DNA of 7,506 nt from Planctomycetota bacterium (GTDB lineage Bacteria; Planctomycetota; Planctomycetia; Isosphaerales; Isosphaeraceae), in assembly GCA_021778575.1 (NCBI GenBank), contig JAJYCH010000216.1, positions 1 to 7,506 on the forward strand, in the 5' to 3' direction. Shown here in pieces: positions 1 through 5,213 of the stretch. Position 1 is the first letter of the stretch. The number at the start of each line of letters is the position of its first letter. Made by a program: the position numbers and the translations under genes. The notes beneath the pieces were generated by a model. It was given only the letters and a program-made list of their open reading frames with translations. It searched no databases and was not told the origin of the DNA.

Positions 1-900
1 ACAAGCTGCTCGCAGAAGGAGCGGATTCTGTCGTCGCTCGAAGAACTTCAGGCCGGCGGTTCGACCAACGGCGGCAAGGGGATTCAGCTCGCCTACGATA
101 TCGCGGTCCAGAACTTCATCAAAGGAGGGACGAACCGCGTGATCCTGGCCACCGATGGCGACTTCAACGTCGGCGTCACCGAAGGGGCGGATCTCGACAA
201 CCTGATCGTCAAGAAGCGCGAGACCGGCGTCTCGCTCAGCGTCCTCGGCTTCGGCCGGGGGAACGTCAAGCACGACAAGCTCGAAAACCTGGCCGATAAG
301 GGGAACGGTCAGTACTCGTTCATCGACACGATCAAGGAGGCCCGCAAGGTCCTGGCCGAACAGGTGAGCGGGACCCTTGTGACGATCGCCAAGGACGTCA
401 AGATCCAGGTGAAGTTCAACCCGGCCAAAACCGCCTCGTACCGCTTGATCGGCTACGAGAACCGGGTGATGGCGGCCCAGGACTTCGCCAACGACAAGAA
501 AGATGCCGGTGAGATCGGCGCCGGGCATTGCGTGACGGCTCTTTATGAGATCGTCCCGCCCAAGGGCACGGAGCCGGGTGCCGAACCCGCTCGCGAGGAA
601 GGCCCGGAACTCCTCAACGTGGACCTTCGCTACAAGGCCCCGGATGGAGACGTCAGCAAGCTGATCTCGTTCCCGGCCGTTGACCAGGGGCACGACTTCT
701 CGGCCGCCTCGGATGACTATCGGTTCGCCGCCAGCGTCGCCGGCTTCGGGATGCTCCTGCGGAACTCCCCTTACAAGGGAACCTTGACCTGGCCCGGCTT
801 GGTCGAGATGGCCGAGCAAGTGGTTCGCGAGAACGCTTCGGGCTATCGCGGCGAGTTCCTCGAACTGATCCGCAAGGCTCAGACTCTCGAAGCTCGCTGA
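1..900 (+). CDS. VWA domain protein, YfbK type with C-terminal DUF3520-like region (5' partial)
   Basis: The reading frame is open from the first base, so the start lies upstream; 299 residues are visible. Seen: two MIDAS-type metal-binding motifs of a von Willebrand A domain, GGSTNGGKG (visible residues about 19-27) and ATDGDFNVG (about 50-58), followed by the SVLGFGRGN strand. From about residue 120 comes the region typical of YfbK-like proteins: YRLIGYENR, then the [17 protein letters not shown] block, ending with an [16 protein letters not shown] helix. Known: this architecture (VWA plus the YfbK C-terminal domain) is common in Planctomycetes and occurs in E. coli YfbK; its role is not established, and VWA domains generally bind proteins through a metal ion. 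Inference: probably an exported or envelope protein, but the N-terminus that would show this is missing. It converges on the gene at 1579-1148. Family call is confident; function is unknown. Confidence 0.9.
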   Translation, partial: TSCSQKERILSSLEELQAGGSTNGGKGIQLAYDIAVQNFIKGGTNRVILATDGDFNVGVTEGADLDNLIVKKRETGVSLSVLGFGRGNVKHDKLENLADKGNGQYSFIDTIKEARKVLAEQVSGTLVTIAKDVKIQVKFNPAKTASYRLIGYENRVMAAQDFANDKKDAGEIGAGHCVTALYEIVPPKGTEPGAEPAREEGPELLNVDLRYKAPDGDVSKLISFPAVDQGHDFSAASDDYRFAASVAGFGMLLRNSPYKGTLTWPGLVEMAEQVVRENASGYRGEFLELIRKAQTLEAR

Positions 901-943
901 CCTTCAGACAAACGGAACTCTTGACGGAGCTTCCCCCCCCGAT

Positions 944-978
944 ACGGCCAGGCTCGCGAGCTTTCGCGACCTGGCCGT
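944..978. terminator. Strong hairpin between convergent genes, probable bidirectional terminator
   Basis: ACGGCCAGG (944-952) pairs perfectly with CCTGGCCGT (970-978). Inside, after one bulged C (953), TCGCGA (954-959) pairs with TCGCGA (964-969) around a four-base GCTT loop. This gives 15 base pairs starting 44 bases after the VWA stop. Flanking CCCCGA (937-942) and TCGGGG (988-993) could extend the stem across internal loops. There is no T-run on either side, so it is not a classical intrinsic terminator. The position between two converging genes makes a transcription end or 3'-end stabiliser the likely role. The rest of 901-1147 shows nothing else convincing. Confidence 0.6.
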
Positions 979-1147
979 CTGCGTTCGTCGGGGCAATCTG
1001 GAGGAGTTCGCTGATTTGACGGCCCGGCGTCGCTGGCCCAACCATGTGATTGCGGTCGTCGCGCTCGATCTCGACCATGCAACCGAACCTCGACCGGAGC
1101 CGGTCCGCGATGTCCCCGCCGTCAACACGGGAATCGACCAGTGGGGC

Positions 1148-1579
1148 TCACTCTTTTTCCTTGGTCAGACTGACCAGGATCTTCTCATACCCTTCCATCT
1201 CGAACTTGGTGGGCCGGTCCCCCTGCGGGGCGAAGCAGAAGACGAACTTCTCGCCATCGAACTTGTAGATCCCTTTGGAAGTGTTCCCCTTGGCGTCGTC
1301 GGGGCCTTCGACGATCTTGAAGTCGATGGATTTCTCGGGCTTGGCGGCCTCGTCGAGGGTCAACTCCATCTCGTAAGTCCGGCTCGGAGCGACAACCTTG
1401 AGCTTCTTGCCGGTGATGGTGTAAGTAACCTTCCCCTCGCCATTCGCCGATGGGACCGACCACTTCCCTTGAACCTTCTTGAGATCCCCGTCGACCTTAT
1501 CGTCCGCTGCGCGAAGGCTGGCGGATGGAATCATCAGGGCGATCAAGGTCAGGAACATCCCGGCTTGTTTCGTGGACAT
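1148..1579 (-). CDS. Small secreted protein of the TIGR03067 family
   Basis: A 143-residue protein. The N-terminus MSTKQAGMFLTLIALMIPSA with SLRA then ADDK is a Sec-type signal peptide with a likely signal peptidase I site after residue 24. The mature part shows the pattern of the TIGR03067 domain: KKVQGKW near residue 35-40, a beta-rich middle (VTYTITGKKLKVV), GIYKFDGEKFVFCFA at about 103-117, and the characteristic RPTKFE at about 122-127. Known: the family is short, largely restricted to Planctomycetes and uncharacterised; a lipocalin-like barrel is plausible but is my inference. An in-frame ATG at 1672 would add 31 residues in front of the signal peptide. The start at 1579 is preferred because an AAGGAG lies 9 bases upstream and the signal peptide then sits at the N-terminus. 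A good promoter sits upstream (1644-1672), so it is probably monocistronic. Confidence 0.88.
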   Translation of the reverse strand: MSTKQAGMFLTLIALMIPSASLRAADDKVDGDLKKVQGKWSVPSANGEGKVTYTITGKKLKVVAPSRTYEMELTLDEAAKPEKSIDFKIVEGPDDAKGNTSKGIYKFDGEKFVFCFAPQGDRPTKFEMEGYEKILVSLTKEKE

Positions 1580-1588
1580 CGAATCGGA

Positions 1589-1594
1589 CTCCTT
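1589..1594 (-). promoter_or_regulatory. Ribosome binding site that fixes the start of the secreted-protein gene
   Basis: On the minus strand AAGGAG stands 9 bases before the ATG at 1579. It supports this start over the in-frame ATG at 1672, which would bury the signal peptide. Confidence 0.75.
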
Positions 1595-1643
1595 CAGAGA
1601 AATCGGTTCCTTGACCCGTCTTGATGAACGGGAGGACCGGGGA

Positions 1644-1672
1644 AATGTAGTCGCGGCAATTTCCGATGACAA
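1644..1672 (-). promoter_or_regulatory. Sigma70-like promoter for the secreted-protein gene
   Basis: On the minus strand TTGTCA (1672-1667, five of six matches to TTGACA) is followed after exactly 17 bases by TACATT (1649-1644, four of six matches to TATAAT). Transcription would begin near 1637, leaving a leader of roughly 57 bases that contains the AAGGAG site. Position and spacing fit well. It is prediction only; planctomycete promoters are poorly defined. Confidence 0.5.
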
Positions 1673-1724
1673 GGGCCTGGGCCGGCAGCTCGAACCTCAC
1701 TCGGCAGTCGCGAACCAGTCCTGG

Positions 1725-1753
1725 TTGACGGTGTCAGCGTGGTTTCCGATGAT
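1725..1753 (+). promoter_or_regulatory. Possible sigma70-like promoter for the 1760-2374 gene
   Basis: TTGACG (1725-1730, five of six consensus matches), a 17-base spacer, then GATGAT (1748-1753, four of six). Transcription would start at about 1760, which is also the A of the likely ATG. Either the mRNA is leaderless or nearly so, or the true start is the ATG at 1802, which would give a leader of about 40 bases. Confidence 0.4.
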
Positions 1754-1759
1754 TTAGGC

Positions 1760-2374
1760 ATGAAAACCGAGTACGTTCCGCCAACTTCAGCGAACTCCAG
1801 GATGACCGGGATCGTTCATCGGTTCTTGAACTTATCCTTTCGTGGTCCCTTTCAGATCTTTTTTCTGCCCCTGTTTCTCTTTCTCTTGCTGCTCTCCGCC
1901 GTTACCGCCCCGATCTGGGTGCTCGTGGTCGTCCTGATCCAGAAACGGGGCGAGCGGCAATTCCAGCGGGCCATGCAAGCGAAACAGCGATGGATCGCCT
2001 GGCCGGAACTTGAGCCACGGTTGTTCGACGGTCAGGGAACGATCATCATCGAGTCGGCCCAGAAAATGCCGGTTCGCGTCTGGTGGACGCCCGAGGATCT
2101 CGTCGCGATCGCCCCGTTCGAGCCACCACCGGACGGCGAACTCGACTATTTCTTTATCGAGGAGAAAGCCCATCCGTTCGTCCTCTGGTGCCATCGGCGG
2201 TTTCTCGATGAGGCACACGGGACGGCCTTGCTGACCGAGCCCACGCTGGAACTGCCCGGAGGATTGGGGATGGCCGGGTTCTTCCTGGGGCTCTATCCGA
2301 AGCTCTCCGTGATCGATACGGTCTATTGCTTGCCTCATCAGACCAAGCAAGTGTTCAACGACGAACCGGCTTGA
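1760..2374 (+). CDS. Membrane-anchored hypothetical protein
   Basis: I do not recognise this family. From the ATG at 1760 the product is 204 residues. After a polar N-terminus there is a continuous hydrophobic stretch at about residues 30-61 (IFFLPLFLFLLLLSAVTAPI, then WVLVVVLI), long enough for two short helices or a hairpin. A basic flank QKRGERQFQR follows. By the positive-inside rule the soluble remainder, about 135 residues rich in Trp, Pro and acidic residues (VRVWWTPEDLVAIAPFEPPP; FFIEEKAHPFVLWCHRRF), would face the cytoplasm. Cys occurs twice (WCHRR and YCLPHQTK), each followed by His within three residues; a metal site is possible but unproven. Alternative starts are GTG 1739 and ATG 1802; no strong Shine-Dalgarno decides between them. 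Codon use and GC content look like the neighbours. The next gene starts 78 bases downstream on the same strand, so co-transcription is possible. Confidence 0.7.
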   Translation: MKTEYVPPTSANSRMTGIVHRFLNLSFRGPFQIFFLPLFLFLLLLSAVTAPIWVLVVVLIQKRGERQFQRAMQAKQRWIAWPELEPRLFDGQGTIIIESAQKMPVRVWWTPEDLVAIAPFEPPPDGELDYFFIEEKAHPFVLWCHRRFLDEAHGTALLTEPTLELPGGLGMAGFFLGLYPKLSVIDTVYCLPHQTKQVFNDEPA

Positions 2375-2452
2375 ACAGGGCTCTGGCCGAGCCAGGACGA
2401 TTGGGCGACAATCGAGAGTAAGGACTACCCGCGACGAGTCGGAGAGCCAGCC

Positions 2453-3670
2453 ATGTCGAAGCCTTATCCCTGCGGCGGAGTCGGCCGCCGTCAGTTCCTC
2501 GCCGGAATGGCCAGCCTACCCGTTCTCGCCGGGCTGCATGCTTCGGCTCAGGAGCCGAGGGCGGCGAAGGATTCGAAGATCCCGCCCGGCAAGCTCGGCA
2601 TTCCTGGCCCTTATCCCGGTCGAGTGGTCGAGGCCCGGAACCCGGCGATGATCAAGGGGGGCGTCAAGAACCAGGAGGCGATCCGGAAATCGCTGGGCAC
2701 GGCGCTGACCAACTTGACCGGCTCGGATGATCCGGTCGAAGCCTGGCGGTCGTTCTTCGAGCCCGGCGACGTGGTCGGGATCAAGGTCGTCCCTAACGGC
2801 TATCCGCTGGCTCATTCGTCGCCGGAACTGGTTCTGGAAGTGATCGAAGGGCTGAAGTCGGCCGGGGTGAAGATCAAGGACATGATCGTCTTCGACCGCT
2901 ACAAGGAGGAACTCCTCCCCTCGAAGATCCACGAAGCCCTTCCCGCCGGAATTCTCTGGGGCGGGGTCACTCCCGAGGCCGACGGCACGCAGCTCCGTCA
3001 GTCCTGGCCTGGCAATGACCCCGTTGCCGGTTACGACCCCGACGAATTCATGGAGATGAACCTGGTCTCGCACGGAGCCGACCTCAAGGACGACCGGAAC
3101 TTCCGGTCGCACCTGGCCCTGGTCGTCACGCGTCGGGTCAACAAGCTGGTCATGCTGCCGGTGTTGAAGGACCACGGCTCGGCCGGAGTGACCGGGGCGC
3201 TCAAGAACATGAGCCACGGGCTGACCAACAACGTGGCCCGGTCGCACAGCACGCCCGATACCAACGTCTGCAACCAGTTCATCCCCCAGGTGGTCAACCA
3301 TCCGATCATCCGCAAGAAATGCGTGCTCCAGATCATGGACGCGATCCGAGGCGTCTATCAGGGCGGGCCGTTTTCGTCCGAGCAAAACGCCCACTGGACC
3401 TGGGAATACAATGCGCTGATGGTTGCGACCGACCCCGTGGCGCTGGATCACGTCGAGTGGGACATCATCGACGCCAAGCGCAAGTCGATGGGCCTGGCGC
3501 CGGTGGGATCGGTAGGGAAGCTGGGCGCCGACGCCGAGCGGGAAGGCTTCGACATCCGCCAGCCCCAGCATATCGCCCTGGCCGCGAATCTCGGCCTGGG
3601 GATCTTCGACCACAAGTCGCCCCTGGGGCGGAAGTTCCAGATCGATCACCGGGTTGTGCAGGTTCTCTGA
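2453..3670 (+). CDS. DUF362 domain protein with twin-arginine signal
   Basis: A 405-residue protein. The N-terminus carries a twin-arginine motif GRRQFLAG (residues 11-18) followed by a hydrophobic segment and HASAQ, so cleavage near residue 33 is likely. Tat export implies that the protein folds, often with a cofactor, before crossing the membrane. The body matches the DUF362 family: DVVGIKVVPNG at about 106-116, KLVMLPVLKDHGSAGVTGALKNMSHGL at about 231-257 (the family's most conserved block), then VLQIMDAIRGVYQGGP and the NALMVATDPVALDHVEWDII block at about 320-339. Known: DUF362 proteins are widespread and mostly uncharacterised; some are fused to ferredoxin domains. No CxxCxxC cluster is visible here, so this is the cofactor-motif-free version. 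The start is supported by GGAG at 2441-2444, 8 bases before the ATG. The gene ends one base before a tandem repeat array, with no recognisable terminator. Confidence 0.9.
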   Translation: MSKPYPCGGVGRRQFLAGMASLPVLAGLHASAQEPRAAKDSKIPPGKLGIPGPYPGRVVEARNPAMIKGGVKNQEAIRKSLGTALTNLTGSDDPVEAWRSFFEPGDVVGIKVVPNGYPLAHSSPELVLEVIEGLKSAGVKIKDMIVFDRYKEELLPSKIHEALPAGILWGGVTPEADGTQLRQSWPGNDPVAGYDPDEFMEMNLVSHGADLKDDRNFRSHLALVVTRRVNKLVMLPVLKDHGSAGVTGALKNMSHGLTNNVARSHSTPDTNVCNQFIPQVVNHPIIRKKCVLQIMDAIRGVYQGGPFSSEQNAHWTWEYNALMVATDPVALDHVEWDIIDAKRKSMGLAPVGSVGKLGADAEREGFDIRQPQHIALAANLGLGIFDHKSPLGRKFQIDHRVVQVL

Positions 3671-3671
3671 G

Positions 3672-3748
3672 CTTTCAGCGGTCAGCTTTCAGCGGTCAGC
3701 TTTCAGCGGTCAGCTTTCAGCGGTCAGCTTTCAGCGGTCAGCGGTCAG
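3672..3748 (+). repeat. Heptanucleotide array, alternating CTTTCAG and CGGTCAG
   Basis: Five perfect copies of the 14-mer CTTTCAGCGGTCAG (starts 3672, 3686, 3700, 3714, 3728) are followed by one extra CGGTCAG (3742-3748). The underlying period is 7: eleven heptamers of the form C(TT or GG)TCAG that alternate strictly. The array begins one base after the DUF362 stop codon. Known: short tandemly repeated heptamers (STRR) are described in filamentous cyanobacteria; whether these are related is unknown. Confidence 0.97.
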
Positions 3749-3799
3749 AGAAGACTAAGACAAGATGACCATGGAAGCGATGTCTCTTCCCATATCTGG

Positions 3800-3876
3800 C
3801 TACCCGCTACCCGCTACCCGCTACCCGCTACCCGCTACCCGCTACCCGCTACCCGCTACCCGCTACCCGCTACCCG
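3800..3876 (+). repeat. Perfect (CTACCCG)x11 array, G-quadruplex-capable on the minus strand
   Basis: Eleven perfect heptamers CTACCCG occupy exactly 77 bases. The minus strand reads GGGTAGC repeated, so GGG runs recur every 7 bases with 4-base loops. This satisfies the usual G-quadruplex pattern (four GGG runs with loops of 1-7) at least twice over without overlap. Read as protein the array gives YPLPATR repeats, which explains the open frame. High identity between units suggests recent expansion or ongoing slippage. Confidence 0.97.
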
Positions 3877-3929
3877 CTACCCAGCGGAGCTACCCGCTAC
3901 CCAGCGGAGCGACCCGCTACCCAGCGCGA
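3877..3929 (+). repeat. Degenerate 20-nt extension of the CTACCCG array
   Basis: After the perfect heptamers the array changes to a higher-order unit, CTACCCAGCGGAG followed by CTACCCG (3877-3896). It repeats once with one substitution, CTACCCG to CGACCCG (3897-3916), and starts a third time as CTACCCAGCGCGA (3917-3929). An insertion of AGCGGA within a heptamer copy, duplicated later, would explain it. Confidence 0.9.
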
Positions 3930-3967
3930 ACCTTTCGGCCTCCAATGCGTACTAAAAGGTTCACGCT
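3923..3967. repeat. Inverted repeat at the end of the array
   Basis: GAACCTTT (3928-3935) pairs perfectly with AAAGGTTC (3955-3962). After one C/A mismatch the pairing continues with AGCG (3923-3926) and CGCT (3964-3967), giving 12 pairs over 13 positions with a 19-base loop. The left arm overlaps the last degenerate repeat unit. It could be a terminator for transcripts entering from upstream, a protein site, or a residue of a palindromic element. There is no T-run directly after it. Confidence 0.55.
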
Positions 3968-3999
3968 CCCGAAATTCTGTTCCGGGCTGGCAAGCGACG

Positions 4000-4029
4000 T
4001 TGCGTTTTTCCGCGATCTCGCCCCATAAT
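4000..4029 (+). promoter_or_regulatory. phoH: Possible promoter for the phoH cluster
   Basis: CATAAT (4024-4029) matches five of six -10 consensus bases in an AT-rich patch unusual for this GC-rich window. The candidate -35, TTGCGT (4000-4005), is weak (three of six), with an 18-base spacer. Transcription would begin near 4036, leaving a leader of about 79 bases before the ATG at 4115. Confidence 0.4.
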
Positions 4030-4103
4030 ATCAAGTCAAGTGAGCCGGCCTGGAACTTGGTTGCATGGCTGCGCGTGGTTGTCGCGCGAGACCGAGTCCG
4101 TCG

Positions 4104-4108
4104 AAAGG
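4104..4108 (+). promoter_or_regulatory. phoH: Ribosome binding site that fixes the phoH start
   Basis: AAAGG lies 6 bases before the ATG at 4115. It favours this start over the in-frame GTG at 4040, whose 25 extra residues (Arg-, Trp- and Cys-containing) do not resemble PhoH N-termini. Confidence 0.6.
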
Positions 4109-4114
4109 CAGGGC

Positions 4115-5134
4115 ATGTCCGAAGTCACGATCACGCTCGACAGCCACGACGAAGAGCTTGCCGTATTCGGCAGCCGGGACCAGTTCCTTCGTCAGGTTCG
4201 CGACGCGTTTGGAGTTAAACTGGTCGCCCGGCACGGCGAAGTCCGCGTCGAAGGGGATACCCGACGGGTCGAGCTGGCCCGGCAAGTTCTTGAGGAACTG
4301 AAGGGGTATTTCCGGAGACGCCGAACAGCCTCGGCGGGCGACGTGGCCGACCTGATCGAAGCTCGCTCCCGGATCGAAACCGACAACGGGTCTCCCGCCG
4401 TGGAGATCCGTGAGGGGAACAAGGTTGTCCGGGCCCGGACCGAAGGACAGGCTCGATACCTGGCCTGCCTTCGCGATCATGAGCTAGTGTTCTGCATCGG
4501 GCCGGCGGGAACGGGAAAGACTTACCTTGCCGTGGCCCAGGCCGTGGCCGAGCTTCGCAAGGGAAAGATCAAGAAAATCGTGCTGGTTCGACCGGCGGTC
4601 GAGGCCGGCGAGCATCTCGGGTTCCTTCCCGGCGACCTTGAGGCCAAGATCAACCCCTATTTGCGTCCCTTGCTCGACGCCTTGCACGACCTGATGGATT
4701 ACGACCAGATCCGCCGTTACATGGGTAATGACCTGATCGAGATCGCCCCCCTGGCGTACATGAGAGGTCGGACCCTGAACGACGCGGTCATCATCCTGGA
4801 CGAGGGGCAGAACGCAACCGTGCCGCAGATGAAGATGTTCCTGACCCGGATGGGCACCAACGCCCGGATCGTCGTGACCGGCGATACGAGCCAGGTTGAC
4901 CTGCCACCGGCGACCGTGAGCGGCCTGGCCGACGCGGTCGAGCGGTTGCGGAACGTCCCGGGAATCGGCGTCTCCATTCTGGATCGGTCGGACATCGTGC
5001 GCCACCCCCTGGTCCAGGCGATCGTCAACGCTTACGAAGAAACCGAACCGGAACGCCGGGCGGATTCGGAGTTGCCCCGCCGGGCCGACTCCGAGCCCCC
5101 CCCGGGCGTGGTCGGTCCACCCGCCTCGGAGTGA
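4115..5134 (+). CDS. phoH: PhoH family ATPase (PhoH/YbeZ type)
   Basis: A 339-residue P-loop ATPase. Domains: an N-terminal KH-like region (about 1-65: LAVFGSRDQFLRQVRDAFGVKLVARHGEVRVEG), a linker, then the PhoH ATPase core (about 105-310). Motifs: Walker A GPAGTGKT (129-136), the family block VLVRPAVEAGEHLGFLPGD (156-174), APLAYMRGRTLNDAVIILDE with Walker B at about 225-230, TGDTSQVDLP (256-264), and RSDIVRHPLV with possible arginine fingers (R291, R296). Walker B continues as DEGQN, where YbeZ-type proteins commonly have DEAQN. Known: YbeZ/PhoH proteins act with the endoribonuclease YbeY in ribosome and RNA metabolism; PhoH in E. coli was first found as phosphate-starvation inducible. The C-terminal tail (about 310-339) is low-complexity and contains a short duplication, RRADSELP then RRADSEPP. 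It is followed by the 7TMR-HD gene 120 bases later, the usual order. Cytoplasmic. Confidence 0.95.
   Translation: MSEVTITLDSHDEELAVFGSRDQFLRQVRDAFGVKLVARHGEVRVEGDTRRVELARQVLEELKGYFRRRRTASAGDVADLIEARSRIETDNGSPAVEIREGNKVVRARTEGQARYLACLRDHELVFCIGPAGTGKTYLAVAQAVAELRKGKIKKIVLVRPAVEAGEHLGFLPGDLEAKINPYLRPLLDALHDLMDYDQIRRYMGNDLIEIAPLAYMRGRTLNDAVIILDEGQNATVPQMKMFLTRMGTNARIVVTGDTSQVDLPPATVSGLADAVERLRNVPGIGVSILDRSDIVRHPLVQAIVNAYEETEPERRADSELPRRADSEPPPGVVGPPASE
5088..5132 (+). other. Inverted repeat spanning the phoH 3' end
   Basis: ACTCCGAG (5088-5095) pairs perfectly with CTCGGAGT (5125-5132); GTGG (5108-5111) and CCAC (5117-5120) can pair inside. The right arm runs into the phoH stop codon (TGA 5132-5134). 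It may add to the structured 3' end of phoH, or it may be a by-product of the GC-rich tail coding. Confidence 0.4.
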
Positions 5135-5135
5135 G

Positions 5136-5208
5136 GCAGGAGTCCGCCCCTCGGGTGAGCCGGGGGGCGGGCGAGAGTTGCGCCGGAGTCGGCGCGACGC
5201 ACTCCTGC
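5136..5208 (+). promoter_or_regulatory. Candidate structured RNA: three-way junction between phoH and the HD gene
   Basis: Three helices can be drawn by hand. P1: GCAGGAGT (5136-5143) with ACTCCTGC (5201-5208), 8 perfect pairs. P2: CCGCCCCTCGG (5144-5154) with CCGGGGGGCGG (5160-5170), 11 pairs including one T-G, loop GTGAG. P3: GTTGCGCCG (5177-5185) with CGGCGCGAC (5190-5198), 9 pairs including one T-G, loop GAGT. P1 and P2 abut with no linker, so they could stack; the other junction strands are 6 bases (5171-5176) and 2 bases (5199-5200). Of 73 bases, 56 are paired. It begins two bases after the phoH stop and ends 46 bases before the HD start codon. It matches no riboswitch class I know. Possible roles: cis-regulation, attenuation or an RNase processing site within the operon transcript. 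Confidence 0.6.
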
Positions 5209-5213
5209 GAGGG

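Larger units (their letters stand above)
3671..4114. other. Gene-free region carrying two heptamer arrays and the phoH promoter
   Basis: The 444 bases between the DUF362 gene and phoH contain, in order: an array of C(TT/GG)TCAG heptamers (3672-3748), a 51-base unique spacer that includes CCATGG, a CTACCCG array (3800-3876), a 20-nt degenerate extension (3877-3929), an inverted repeat (3923-3967) and a promoter-like element (4000-4029). A frame open from 3765 to 4028 exists only because the 7-nt repeat avoids stops and yields the heptapeptide YPLPATR; I do not call it a gene. Confidence 0.8.

Noticed and set aside
1092..1105. Palindrome GACCGGAGCCGGTC downstream of the secreted-protein gene
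   Set aside because: The loop would be only two to four bases with a short stem and no T-run; common in GC-rich DNA.
1016..1624. A 202-codon plus-strand frame over the secreted-protein gene
   Set aside because: It overlaps the minus-strand gene that has a signal peptide, promoter, Shine-Dalgarno and family motifs; its own translation resembles nothing.
2383..2395. Small hairpin CTGGC-CGA-GCCAG after the membrane-protein gene
   Set aside because: Only five pairs with a three-base loop and no T-run; too weak to call a terminator.
2516..3649. A 377-codon open frame antisense to the DUF362 gene
   Set aside because: Same shadow effect; no domain and no Shine-Dalgarno-supported start.
3672..3929. 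CRISPR array
   Set aside because: The units are directly abutting heptamers without unique spacers, and no cas gene is in view.
3765..4028. An 87-residue open frame with repeated YPLPATR
   Set aside because: The frame is open only because the CTACCCG heptamer lacks stops. It has no clear Shine-Dalgarno, its tail resembles no protein, and it runs through the inverted repeat and the phoH promoter region.
4040..4114. GTG start at 4040 for phoH
   Set aside because: It lies only a few bases after the predicted transcription start, the extra residues do not look like PhoH, and AAAGG supports the ATG at 4115.
5136..5208. A tRNA gene or the ydaO-type c-di-AMP riboswitch
   Set aside because: Only two arms branch from the closing stem and no CCA-type acceptor or anticodon arm can be drawn. 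The ydaO class is larger, with pseudoknots and conserved motifs I do not see.
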